This document shows, piece after piece, positions 25,801 through 37,089 of a DNA stretch of 64,000 nt. The notes under the pieces are model-generated. The model saw only the letters and a list, made by a program, of their open reading frames with translations. It made no database searches and was not told the DNA's origin. The translations under genes and the position numbers were made by a program. The stretch's first letter is position 1; each line of letters starts with the position of its first letter. The DNA comes from Terfezia claveryi (Eukaryota > Ascomycota > Pezizomycetes > Pezizales > Pezizaceae). The stretch is taken from NCBI GenBank assembly GCA_015179025.1, contig WHUX01000072.1, forward strand, positions 186,001-250,000, read 5' to 3'.

Positions 25801-28489
25801 ATCAAATAGCAATACATAACGCGGCGCAATCACAATACTGCTCCATTGTAAGCTATTCTGCGATATGTGATTTGTTGATACTTAAACCTCACCAATCAAT
25901 GATAGTATATGGAAAGAAATCAAAGAAAAACCCAATAGAGGAAAATACATATATCCAATCTTTTAGCCCACGAGCACTAGCCTGAGGATCCAGTGGATCA
26001 CTAACAATTGGATCACCATAAATTGCCATGCAAGTGCAAAAGCTCACAATTTTGGCATTTAATCTTATCAGTACTTTGATTTTCTAGAATCTTCACTTCC
26101 TCCCCGACGTCAATCTGCCTCCCCGCACGTAAAAGCAATAAATCACGTTCTCGACTCAATGAAGTCACGAACATATGCAAAGATCACGTCCACATTACTG
26201 GTTCATCTAGTGCACTGACGGTTCTATGTTTGTCGCACCAGACGATTAATTGCAAAGTGGGCCGCAGTGAGATCATCACATTGGGGGTTTTATGTGCGAA
26301 GTACGTTTTGGGGTGTATGTGCATAACGCGGCTCAATGCGGACGCATATAGACCCAATTGAAATATCAACTACAGCATGATTTCATGGACGTACATATAA
26401 TTCATTCAAGGGATAGAAAGAAGAAAACAATATCAATCAAGGCCAATAAATTAGGCGCTTTTATAGGGTGCCTCGTTTTTCCTATGAAGGGTAATCAAAC
26501 TATTGGCGAGGCTGTGATGGGAAATTGGACTGGACCTACACCGGTTCAATATGGATACCGTAGCTTAGGATGCCGTTGTCTCATGTTCACGGGTTTGCGG
26601 GGTAAAGGTGCAGAATGTGTTGATCATATCATAATCCTGACGTGAGAAGTGCATCGTGAACCCAAAATGAGAAATCGAGTCTAGGATCATTGATATTGGC
26701 TCATGATCAAGTTAGAAACAGCCTTGACCCCGCCTCTGGCTGCACGGCGGTGCTTCGAGCTGTGTTGTGTCAGATCCAGATTATTACATGGTCGAGGCCA
26801 AGATATCACAGGAGTGTGTAATGGGAAGTCCCGAGATATTGATTCGCAGAGTCGACTATCCCAATTGAAGTTTTTCTGAGGTGTCTGGAATTATATTTCA
26901 TTTTTCAATCAGGACTATAGGCCTCTACCGACGAACATAACCGGCAACATTCAGAGGTCTGAACCAGAACCCCCGCTGCCTAGACTGTACTCAATACTCT
27001 GGATCCATCAAACAGATATTGAGATGTGTATATTTTATACTTAAGTCAAGATCCATTCATCTCATGATCTTAGTACTGTTGTTATGTACAGTCAGGTGGT
27101 AATAAGTGCCTTATAATTTAGAGCGCTTTATCGGTCATGGCCGCACACAACCGGAACGAAAAATTATCTCCATCATTCACTAAACGCAGCTGGATCACCG
27201 TAAACCTAGATGAAGCGCGTTGCATACGCAGGCCTCTTTATGCAGGGTACGAGTCTTTTTGCCACCTGACTATTATAAATTATCTATGATTCATACTTAC
27301 AAATGATTTGGTCTGGTTGCACTACCTCTCGCCATGATTAGCAGTGTAGAAATGACTATTACCCTGAGCTGACTGTCTTCACGCTAGATAATGGTTACCC
27401 TCAAGTCATGACTATGACGCAACGTTATCCTTAATCACTTAACTCGAGACTACCAAACCAAATAGCGATCCATGCACGCATTTGGCGATATCTAGGCCCT
27501 TTTCGCCTTCTTTAGCCCTCGGAATATGTGCCAACCTGCATGTACTATACCTAAATAATGTACCAATGACACTGCCCTACGCATACATGGTAAGGCACAC
27601 CAGACCACATATTCGGGCCCCAAATTTGGTGTGGAACACATATTCCGCCTTGGCGTAATGGCTCCAAGGCTCATATACCTGGGAACTTTATCGGGGTAAT
27701 CTGGTTGGACCGCCCACTATCTCACTGGTAGGGCTTCCTCGTCACCTCTGATAGGACAATCGCCCCCCCTCCCAATACCGGTATCAATTTCGGTATTCCT
27801 CATTCCAAGGTTGGGTACACGGCTGACGGGTATGCATTGGGGCTCTAGCTCAATGATGGAGGCCGTATGCATCATGCACGTACCCGCTTGAAATACGCAA
27901 CTAGAGTATCGAAATACGTAGGTATACGAGGTCATCAAGCAGAATTTCGGCGCTAGGGTATATGCCAGTGCGGATCGATCGATCCACCGATCTCGCACGG
28001 AGATTTAGGGAAAAAAGCGAGATTCGAAACGTAATGAGATGTGCAGTAGGTGAGATGTGGAGGAATGCAGAGATCGAGATAAGGGGGGGGGAGGGGGCGC
28101 CGGAACCAGTTAATGGAAGGGGCTCAGTATGTATGGTAGCTCATATCTGGGAGGTGGAATAAGAATATGTAATGACAGGAAGGATCTTGTGAGCGTGTGC
28201 TAGGCGATTTGCTAGGTTTCATTTATTGGTATCGGTAGTTGTTTATTGGCTGACATGGGAATTCTGGATGCGAATTTCGACAAATAAAACTGATTAGTTA
28301 AGTGATATTACCCTGAAACCATATGGTGGAATGCCCAACCAATCTGTGGCTGATGAGGATAAACAACTACGTCAACAGTGATCGACAGCGGCCGGCCATC
28401 AAGCAACTACGAAATCTGCGTCGGGAGCTTCGGAAGGTATTGCAAAATCCCGGTAACATGGAGCAAGAACTTCGTTCATGGCTCCTCCC

Positions 28490-28562
28490 GACGCAAACCT
28501 TTCCCACGCGCATTTCCTAACGCAAACTTTTCGCGCTCGCATTCCCTGACGCAGGTCCTTCC
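28490..28562. repeat. 29-bp degenerate tandem repeat, about 2.5 copies
   Basis: Copies at 28490-28518 and 28519-28547 plus a partial third from 28548 share the pattern ACGCAAAC.TTT..C.CGC.CATT.CCT. It is GC-richer than its surroundings and lies in the gene desert. Confidence 0.6.
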
Positions 28563-28767
28563 TTATATATTATACTTTTCTGACATAAGAATTACATTCC
28601 TGCTCCTTACCCGCTATTTTACCTAGATGTGCAATCCGAGATATTACCAGAAATTGATAAGTGTATGGAACCTTGCTCCGGTAGTCCAAATATTTGCTAC
28701 TTGTAATATAGCCTGAGGGCTTTCAACCCCTAGTATTTCATGTATATAGTACAGGGCGGCACCCTTA

Positions 28768-28798
28768 AATCCACCCGGGCTTCCGGTTGGCTCATCAT
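28768..28798 (+). mobile_element. LINE 3'-tail fragment
   Basis: This 31-nt stretch matches 27 of 31 positions with 63534-63564, which lies just downstream of a decayed LINE coding end. Shared blocks are AATCCACCCGGG and TGGCTCATCAT. A lone 3' fragment is what a heavily 5'-truncated LINE insertion leaves. Confidence 0.5.
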
Positions 28799-31700
28799 AC
28801 TGCCGGTATCTGAGTACTGAGTTTTCATTTAAAAAAAATTGCAACTAGTTTACCGTGATTGCTAAATAGCTTGGCAACCGTCAAGAAGCTGGGTATTATG
28901 TAGATGCTTGGCAGGTTTGTATTTATTACTCTAAGTAGGTTTGGAGCATGTGTTCCCCTAGCGATTACTTTCAATGCTCACTACTTTGAGCGAGGGACAA
29001 CACCCTAGGCTATACCAGCAAGTCAGTGGCCTCAAAGTTGCCATATTGTCTCAACAGGCCTGCTCATTCCAGGCACCCATAGAGTTGAGGTAACATCCCA
29101 ACTTGCCTCGACAACTGGACTTTGCAAACATACATTTGCCCTGGACCTGTGAGTCGAAAGTAAAGGGGACGCCGGGACTTGCCGATCCAAAAATTCTTCG
29201 GAACGGAGCGGGTCAAAGGCAAGCCAGGTGGAGATCATAAATATCGATCGTACATGTAAGAAAGATGAAGTACGAAATCCAAATCGTTATAGGTTCTACT
29301 ATCTAATTTTGACAGTTATTGTGATTTCAGTGTTCAGGCAAGTTATGAGAGGGAAAACAGGCCCTATGGTAGTGTCATGCTTCCAAACAAATATACCCCC
29401 AGTCTTGTACTAAATATACCCTGAGATGTTGGGGTGACGGGAGTAGCCGAACGGCATACTGGAGTTTTCAATCTGCACAGCATTTCTCGTACACGTGAGA
29501 GGTTCCCTGCAGAGCATATCTGTTGGTATCTTCATGATTCTGAAAACAGAGAGTGCCGAGGTGAGTGAGTCCGTGAGCAGTTGTTCACTGCAAGGTAGTT
29601 TCACTGAAGCTTTTTCTAAGCCACCTAGAAGAATATCACCACTGAGTTTATATGGCCGTCGTCAGGGACCATGTGATAGAACTACGCCTTCATACTGCAG
29701 ATTTCTCCTATACCCTTTCGAGAGCTTGGAATAAGACTTCTATATCTGAAATATTGCTTCTTTATGCCAATAAACCAAAGGCGTTGCGGCCAGTTAGGTT
29801 AGTAGATGGCCAACTTTGTCACCTAGGAATCTGGTGGCCGGCTGGGCTCAGTTTAATAACTAGGTCAGGCAAGTCGACGGATCATCTTAATTTGTGTATA
29901 GCCGATTGTCCTAAATCAGGACACTGGCTGTCCACATACCTCACAGAAATAGAATCACATGTCTCTGAACAGATGAGGAGTTGAAATTTCTGGTAAGGGA
30001 AAAATGGAGTTAAAATTTCTCTCATATAAGTAGAGATCGTACCTACTTCTCACCATCTCTTGGATATCCAACACATGAATCCAACTGATGATGCTATGGG
30101 AAGGCATATAGCAGGTAGGTCAGAGTCCCGAAGGGGGCGTGCGATTGTGGTACCTCTGCAATTCTCAGATTCCAACTCACATGTGCCAGTCGCGTGCACA
30201 GACAGGTACAGGGTTGGATTGCACCTAACTGAGGATGTGACATCAGAAAACCAACCCCGGGTGTTATCGGTGGGGTTCTCGGTATATGAATTGATCCTAA
30301 CCAGACTACAGTAAGTACTGGCATTTTCTACGGACGCACTCCTCGCTCGCAGCATCCCCGCAAAAAAATATGGGGATCCTGGTCACGATACCCTTGCTAC
30401 AATTTGTTTGGTCTACTCTAAAGTTCATAATCCCAAGTGGGGAAACGGCTCACTTGTGAGATGCCTGGCAATAAGAGCTAGGCTTTCATTCTACAGAGCG
30501 AGGCCATAGGCAACAAAAAGAGGACAGGGGCACTTTAGAACGACTGATCAACTTGTGATGGTGTCTTTCTACACTTCAAGGGTCCCAATCCGCACCCCTC
30601 GTGACTCTACCTTCTTAGTTCGAGTAGTCTGGAGAAATGTAAAGCTACAAGCGGGTTTTTGTGAAAGTTCCGCGGTGCGGTGGTGACAAGTAACTCCTAT
30701 GACCGCCCATATTGCCACTGGAGGCTACGGAGGAATGTCAATAGCATTTATCAAGTTGTCAATTATACCCACCTGTATACCACTGCTCTTACCGTTCGAG
30801 GCCGAAGATAGCCACGTGAGCTTCGATCAGGGTCTTCATTGCAGCATACATATGACAAGGAGGGGAACCAAACCGACAGCTAGGGGGCTGACTTTGCTCT
30901 GTCACCCATACATCAAGGCAGTACGACACATCGTTATGGTGATCAATTGTACCTATATATACTTTATTTTCCGGAAAAGCTCTTCCTACGCTACCCCGGA
31001 TCACTCTCAATGCAGTCACTCCTGGTGGGTCTGCATCTCACCATGTACCACATCTGAAGTTCGTTCCACTTGATACTGTCGACTGCGCCAGGCAAGATAT
31101 CCAAAAGAGCTAGGAATTAGCCTTGTTTGCCACCATTGGTTCTCAGCTTTGGGCTAGTGAAACCGGGCATCGCTGAGGGCGAAAATTGTGTGGAGGCGGT
31201 TCAGATCGGGACGGTTCCGAATTTCACACTAAATAGTCTAGACTTCCACTCAGGAACATGATCGAGTTTCAGCAGCCAGAACCCTCATTCACCTCTGACT
31301 GGAGAAAATTGTGGCAAATAATTCCCGTTAACGTTTTCAAATAGCTCCTTTTATTATTCTCCATATTGTACATTTTACTACGTTTTCTTTTTCTCTTTCA
31401 CCAATACGCAGCGGCTTCCAGTGGTCAACGTTCAAGTAAATAATACACAGAGTGATAGGTATCGCATGCATTCACACTCTAGCAAGTCACACCATCACCA
31501 TTGGAGAAACAATACATCCTGCGTTGATTCTCGAAAAGGGTCCATATCCGCCTTCTCTTTCGCCTGACAAGTCTAGAGAGTCTCGGCACTTTGCATGGGA
31601 GTGGAAAACAACCAATCAACAACATTACTGGGAACGAGGCTGTAACATCATCTCATTGGGGACATTCATAGGCAACATTGCAGGAGCTGCACACTTGACG

Positions 31701-31893
31701 GATTCGGACCTCTGGTTTGGGCAACACCTCAGCGAGACACTACCTCCCAGCACCCTCTGGGTAATAGGAAATACATCCAGCTATAGCATAACTAAGGAGT
31801 GGAGCGCAAGGATACTTGCTGGATCAGGCGCAGCGGATTAGTGAGAGTTAGTGGTTACGGTCTCATTACTCGTTCAATAACTACGGCGGAAAC

Positions 31894-34800
31894 ATGCCTA
31901 CAGAGATAGCTGAAGAGAATGGGAGTGGGAGCAATTCCGGCATAGATACAGCCTCACCGGCGGGCTCCATTACACAGTCTATAGCGACAAATGCATCACG
32001 CGATCCGGGGGCTGCCTCAGGGGGATCACAAACTGGTAGTCATCAGAGTTTTCGAAGGTACTACTTTCTTGGGCTATGGGGCCAGGCTGGGTGGAATTTG
32101 GAGAGATCGTCTTGTGACGGAGGGCATTCTTTCTGGTATGGGAAAGTTAAGCTGATACTTTTTTGGTGGTAGGCAACGTGCGGCAAGGGCATGTGAAGTG
32201 AGTGCAACACAGAACCAATTTCCTGGAGGAATGGCGCTGCGATATATGTTACTGACGTTTTGGTGCGAATTTTTCCTTGTGAGATAGACCTGTCACGCAC
32301 GAAAGGTACGACGGCTCATCTCATCGAAGCTGAAATATTATTTAATAACTGGCCAATATACATAGGTTCGATGCGATGCAGCCAGCCTTGGGGTACCCTG
32401 TACGAATTGCCAGGCCTTTCAGATTGAGTGCAAGATTCCAGCGCCCAAGCGGAAGAAGGTGTCAGGAGCAAAGGCGGGGGCGAAGGAGGATGGAATGCAT
32501 GTGATAACGAGATGGTCCTACCCCCCCTGCGAAGCGAAAGCTGATTTTGGTGATGGCAGAGAACGATGTGGTTCGACCCAAGGCCCATCCCCTTCTCCGA
32601 TATTGACTACTCCGTCGCACAACTTCAATCACAATCCAGCTCCCAATGTGACTCTTCAGTCGGATGGAACACACTCGGTAACGGAGTCGGAAGCTGTGTG
32701 CACAAGGGCTCTAACCGATACGGATGCATATGCGCAGTTTATTAAACCAAATTTTACACGGGCGCCGATCAAAGAAGCTGGAAGGGTTGCATATCTTGGT
32801 ATGTTGTCCAAGTGCTTTTTTTTTTTTTTTTGTCGCTGGCACGATTTTTCAAGATGTGCGTGTACAGGAGAAATACAGATTTGCATGTGAAAGTATGTCA
32901 GATTTGCGTGCCCAGACTAACCTTATGCGGTGTATCAGGGGAATCTTCAAATCTTAGTCTCTTGGTACGAGACAGCCATGGGGCTTCCGATACTGTGCAT
33001 TACCCCCTACCAGAGAATACTCGAGGATCGCGTGCACGTCTCACTGAACTTGATACTATTGAGATTGACATCTTACACCAACGAGGGGCATTCCTCTTAC
33101 CTCCAAGAACCCTGTGTGATGAATTGGTGGAGGCGTATTTTAAATGGATTGCCCCGGTTGTCCCAGTTATCAACCGGAGCCGTTTCATGAGACGTTACCA
33201 CGATACGAAGAACCCACCTTCTTTGCTATTACTCCAGGCTGTACTACTTGCTGGTTCCCGAGTATGCACCAACCCTCAGCTGATGGATGAACATGGATCC
33301 ACAACACCGGCCGCTATGACTTTTTACAAACGTGCTAAGGCTCTCTATGATGCCAACTATGAGGATGACCGAGTTACGATTGTCCAGGCTCTGATATTAA
33401 TGGGGTGGTACTGGGAAGGCCCTGAAGGTTGGTGGTCTGAGGGCCTTCTTCATATGTATAGGCATTACTCTAACAAAGGTCTAGATGTAACGAAGAACGT
33501 CTTCTACTGGAGCCGTGTAGCGACTATAGTTGCTCAGGGTTCCGGGATGCATCGAAGGTTCGCAACTCCACACTTATGATACATACAAAGCCTAACTTCG
33601 TTACAGTGTGGAACATTCCCAATTGAGTCGGGCGGACAAACGGCTATGGAAGCGAATTTGGTGGACGCTGTTTACCAGGGACCGTCAAGTTGCCGTTGCC
33701 CTGGGAAGACCGGTGCATATCAACACAGATGATTCTGATGTTCCTATGGTCACTGAGGATGACTTCATAGATGATGAGCCCGGTTATCCATCCGACTATC
33801 CACCTGATCCCCTCCATGTCCAATTTTTCCTACATCATGTCAAGCTATGCGAGATTATGGGCCTGGTTTTGTCACAACAATACTCCGTGGCGTCTAAAGC
33901 GAGGCAGCAAAATGCTATTGATCTCGTACAGAGTGACCTAGCATTGGCGGATTGGATGTTGCATGTTCCTCAAGAAATGAGATATCATGTGGAAGATAAG
34001 TCGAGGCAGAACTTCTGGGCAGCGTTGTTACATTCAACGTACTAGTAAGTATATCTATCATTCTCCTTAGGGTGGTATCTGTTAACCTCGAACAGCACTA
34101 CATTGTGCCTGTTACATCGAGCGCACATGCCACCATCAATATCCTCAGCCAATGGGCAACCCAGAACTGACGAAAATGCATATCCGTCACGAAATATTGC
34201 TTTCAGGGCGGCTGCTGCTATCACTTCTATCATTGACAATCTGATTGAGCATGACCAGTTGCGATATTGCCCGGCATTTACGTAAGTACGAATTATGTGA
34301 CATTTTGTACTATGAAGCTAAAGCGCATGGGGTATAGTGTGTATAGCTTGTTCTCCGCCTTAATTATGCACGTTTATCAAATGCGCTCTCCGAACCCACA
34401 AGTGGTTACTGATACACAAAAGAGGATGAAACAGTGCATGTTTGCCCTCAAGGAAATCTCGAAGGTATGGGTGGTCGCGCGGATGGTTTATACACTTTTC
34501 GAGTCTATTATTGGAAACAAGGCTTTAGAAGAGCGTTTACAAAAGACAACACAACGCCGCCATCATCGGAAGGGAGGCAACTTCGCTACCGCTATTGCGG
34601 CGCAGCACGCTGAGAAATTGACAGACCCCGTTAAGCGCAAGTTTGACGAGATGGATATTGGCGGCCTATTGTCTGGGCCGGTACAAAACGTTTCGTACGA
34701 GCGATCACGCCCTCAAACACCAGCTCCAACACTGTCCATGCAAGCACCAAATATGACACCTCAGAATAGGAATGGTTCTGTGGATATGGTTATGGGTAGT

Positions 34801-35411
34801 CAGTCTAAAGGGAATACAAGATCACCGACCCCGTTCCAGGGACTGTCACTACCTTCTACCCCTGCCCCACCGGATCTTTTCCTCGTTACAAGATCTTCGC
34901 CACCAATAAGTCAGAGTCTGTGGGAGAATTTCCAACCCCATCAGTTGTTCCCAGAGGACTCAGGCATGAACCATTTCTCTCCGCATAGTAATGGGATGAT
35001 GGATCCGGTGATTGCGGGAGTCCAAGACTTGACACAGCAAGCTATAAATCAACATATGATGCAGCAGGGCAAGCCTTTTCCGCAGTTATTCCTGAAGTCA
35101 ATGATATTCTAATGTATGTGAAGGCCTAGGTATGGGTAGTTACACGAATCATCCGCAGCAGCATTTGTGGCCTGGTGAGATACATCTGGATGCAGGCCCA
35201 CAGGCTGGCTCTAGCCCGGATGATACATGGAGTAATAGTAGTAGAGGGGGAATTGTTCCCACCATGTTGAATGTGGAGGATTGGTATGTTGTCTCCGCTG
35301 CTAGGAATGTCTTCTAGTTTCTTAACTGACAATGCATACTTTTCTAGGTTCAATTTCTTTGGCTTAAATGGGGAAGTGAGCACTATTGGAGCGGAAGGCA
35401 ATAATCTCTGA
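31894..35411 (+). CDS. FarA/FarB/CTF1-like Zn2Cys6 transcription factor
   Basis: Proteins of this family bind fatty-acid-responsive promoters and control beta-oxidation, peroxisomal and cutinase/lipase genes in filamentous fungi. Eleven exons: 31894-32057, 32173-32197, 32288-32305, 32366-32798, 32939-33427, 33485-33557, 33607-34044, 34096-34281, 34338-35068, 35130-35283 and 35348-35411; they sum to 2775 nt, 924 residues. The zinc cluster spans residues 62-91 as Cys-x2-Cys-x6-Cys-x8-Cys-x2-Cys-x6-Cys, followed by basic PKRKK. It is assembled from exons 2-4, two of which are 25 and 18 nt. The fungal transcription factor domain follows: APIKEAGRVAYLG, VHYPLPEN, APVVPVINRSRF, VTKNVFYWSRVATIVAQGSGMHRS and LWKRIWWTLFTRDRQ. 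The C-terminus (NVEDWFNFFGLNGE) is also family-like. Intron 9 is GC-AG. Which paralogue this is, FarA or FarB, I cannot decide. Confidence 0.93.
32173..32305 (+). other. Two consecutive microexons (25 and 18 nt) in the zinc-cluster domain
   Basis: Exon 2 (32173-32197) encodes (R)QRAARACE and exon 3 (32288-32305) encodes TCHARK. Exon 3 is flanked by GATAG and GTACGA; exon 2 by GGTAG and GTGAGT. Together with exon 4 (VRCDAASLG...) they rebuild an uninterrupted Zn2Cys6 motif. Skipping exon 3 would keep frame but remove the second cysteine and the basic ARK. Confidence 0.88.
35069..35129 (+). other. GC-AG intron in the FarA-like gene
   Basis: The 61-bp intron begins GCAAGC after CAGG and ends CCTAG, with a TTCTAATG branch-like site. 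No GT donor in the correct phase is available nearby, and reading through reaches TAA at 35110. Removing it joins Q-Q-G-M-G-S-Y and makes the whole coding length divisible by three. Confidence 0.75.
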
Positions 35412-35751
35412 GAGAAGAGTAAGCTGCCTGGCGCTCTCATTCTCTTATCAATATTCACTAGCCATGGTCATCAGTCTTTATAGCGCTATTCATAATCCTA
35501 CTTCTTTCTCTACCCTCATTTGAGAAAGTGAAACAAAATCAACATTTCTGGGACGGTGTTGCGCCATGTGGTTTTCCTTTAATATTTCCACGGGGTATCG
35601 ATATCGAAGGTTATTGCCTTCCTCTGATATTTCTTATATCTCCCCTGTTTCAACCGTTTGGGGTTTTCGGTTGACAGGCAAAGGCGAAAGAAGGGCATTT
35701 ATAGTTTACTTGAATTTGAGTTTTTTTTTTGACCTTCGCATTAAGCAATTT

Positions 35752-35785
35752 GGGACTGGGACTGGGACTGGGACTGGGACTGGGA
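35752..35785. repeat. (GGGACT)n hexanucleotide microsatellite
   Basis: Five perfect GGGACT units and a partial sixth lie about 340 bp past the stop of the FarA-like gene, possibly within its 3' UTR. The G-triplets at regular spacing could in principle form a G-quadruplex. Confidence 0.9.
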
Positions 35786-36079
35786 TGGGATGGTTGGGTT
35801 GGGGCAGTGTTGTGTATTAATTGGCGATGATTGGATATATAACTCTTTACAAGAGCTAGCCCCTGTATGCTCTCGTGCCCAGGCCGATTTATTTGATGGT
35901 GTTAGTAAACAACCCTCCACAGATCGGCGATATCTAGGATTTTCTCTAGCCAAGTTTTATCAGGCCTGTGCAGAAAATAGCCAATGGCGGCAGCAGAGTT
36001 ATTGAGGGTAATTGCAATTTTCGAATATTACCTAACCGCGCATCCCCCAGAGTGAATGGCAAGTTCGAACTGGGGGAGA

Positions 36080-36098
36080 GGGGGGGGGGGGGGGGGGG
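36080..36098. repeat. Poly-G tract of 19
   Basis: This is an uninterrupted run of G on the plus strand in intergenic DNA. Its exact length is prone to sequencing error. Confidence 0.8.
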
Positions 36099-37089
36099 AA
36101 GCATGCACCGGCCATAACGTCACATCGTGATCGTGACCTTAGTACTAAGAGCTCTGCAGAACATGAACAAATAAAGCAGTCATCTTTTACTATGAGATAA
36201 AAGACTGCCCTTATCCTTATCCTTATCTAAAGTATTTTTTCTCCCACCACAAGTCCATTTTGACGAACGTATTCCAGTTCTAGAAGAGCATAATATGTAC
36301 CTCACCTCCGGTTGTATTGTCTTGTATTTTCGATATCACTTACAACGTAGGTTAAGTAGTTCCCCCCCTGTTTCTCCCCAATCATCCAACCCACCCAATA
36401 ACCAATCTTTACTTTTTCAGGGGTGGGGGGGGAAATCTGCACAAGTCAAAATCTCAGGGTAATCATTTTACCTTAGCGCTTCCCACCCAATACCCACGAT
36501 ACCCACGATACTGTAATACTGTCTCCTCCCAATTCACAAAGCAGCATAAGACCCCAACAGCCGCAGCAAGCAAGCACAAAGACTAAATCATTAATTTCAC
36601 GCCTATCACCACTACGATAATTGATATTCTCCGCCGCCCCACACCATGCTCCCACTGAACTGACTGCTAATGCTACTAGTTTAAACAACAAGCAATCTCC
36701 AAGCATCAAGCATCAAACAAACATACTATAGTACTAAGTAGGTATCTATCAAACAGTATCATTATCAATACAGCAACACCAACGTCAACATCAATGTTCA
36801 GAAAAAGTGGTCTTAAATGAAATCAATATCAACAACAGCTGAGCTAGAAGAGCGATAGCTCTAACAATGACCATCATACTTGAAGAAACATAAACAAACA
36901 AAGGATATATATTCCATCCACCACCACCGCACACTTCGCACGGAACAGCTGCCCCAGTAGAGATATCAACCTCCATCCCTATCATCCCAACATCCGCTCC
37001 GGAGTACCTTCCCATCCTCTCCTCTCGCACACACGTTCCCACCGTCCCTACCCCCAGCATATCTACCTTCTCCTTCCACCAACGGTCAG

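Larger units (their letters stand above)
19015..31893. other. Gene desert of about 12.9 kb
   Basis: I see no recognisable protein gene across this stretch. Open frames are short (mostly 60-140 codons), lack known motifs and overlap on opposite strands. It contains a 47-bp imperfect palindrome (22785-22831), a 29-bp degenerate tandem repeat (28490-28562), a fragment matching the tail of a LINE (28768-28798), and four copies of the TTACCCTGA motif (22528, 25793, 27359, 28308). The last few hundred bases must include the promoter and leader of the FarA-like gene. The region looks like old, decayed repeat DNA. Confidence 0.5.
35412..37089. other. Convergent intergenic region with simple repeats
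   Basis: It lies between the 3' ends of the FarA-like gene and the histone deacetylase gene. It holds a (GGGACT)n repeat at 35752-35785, a 19-nt G run at 36080-36098, a CCTTAT triplication near 36210 and one TCAGGGTAA motif at 36454-36462. No coding gene is evident; both 3' UTRs must be here. Confidence 0.6.

Noticed and set aside
31452..31841. 129-codon open frame just upstream of the FarA-like gene
   Set aside because: It has no ATG at all (starts only at GTG), so it is not a plausible eukaryotic upstream ORF; probably 5' leader or intergenic.
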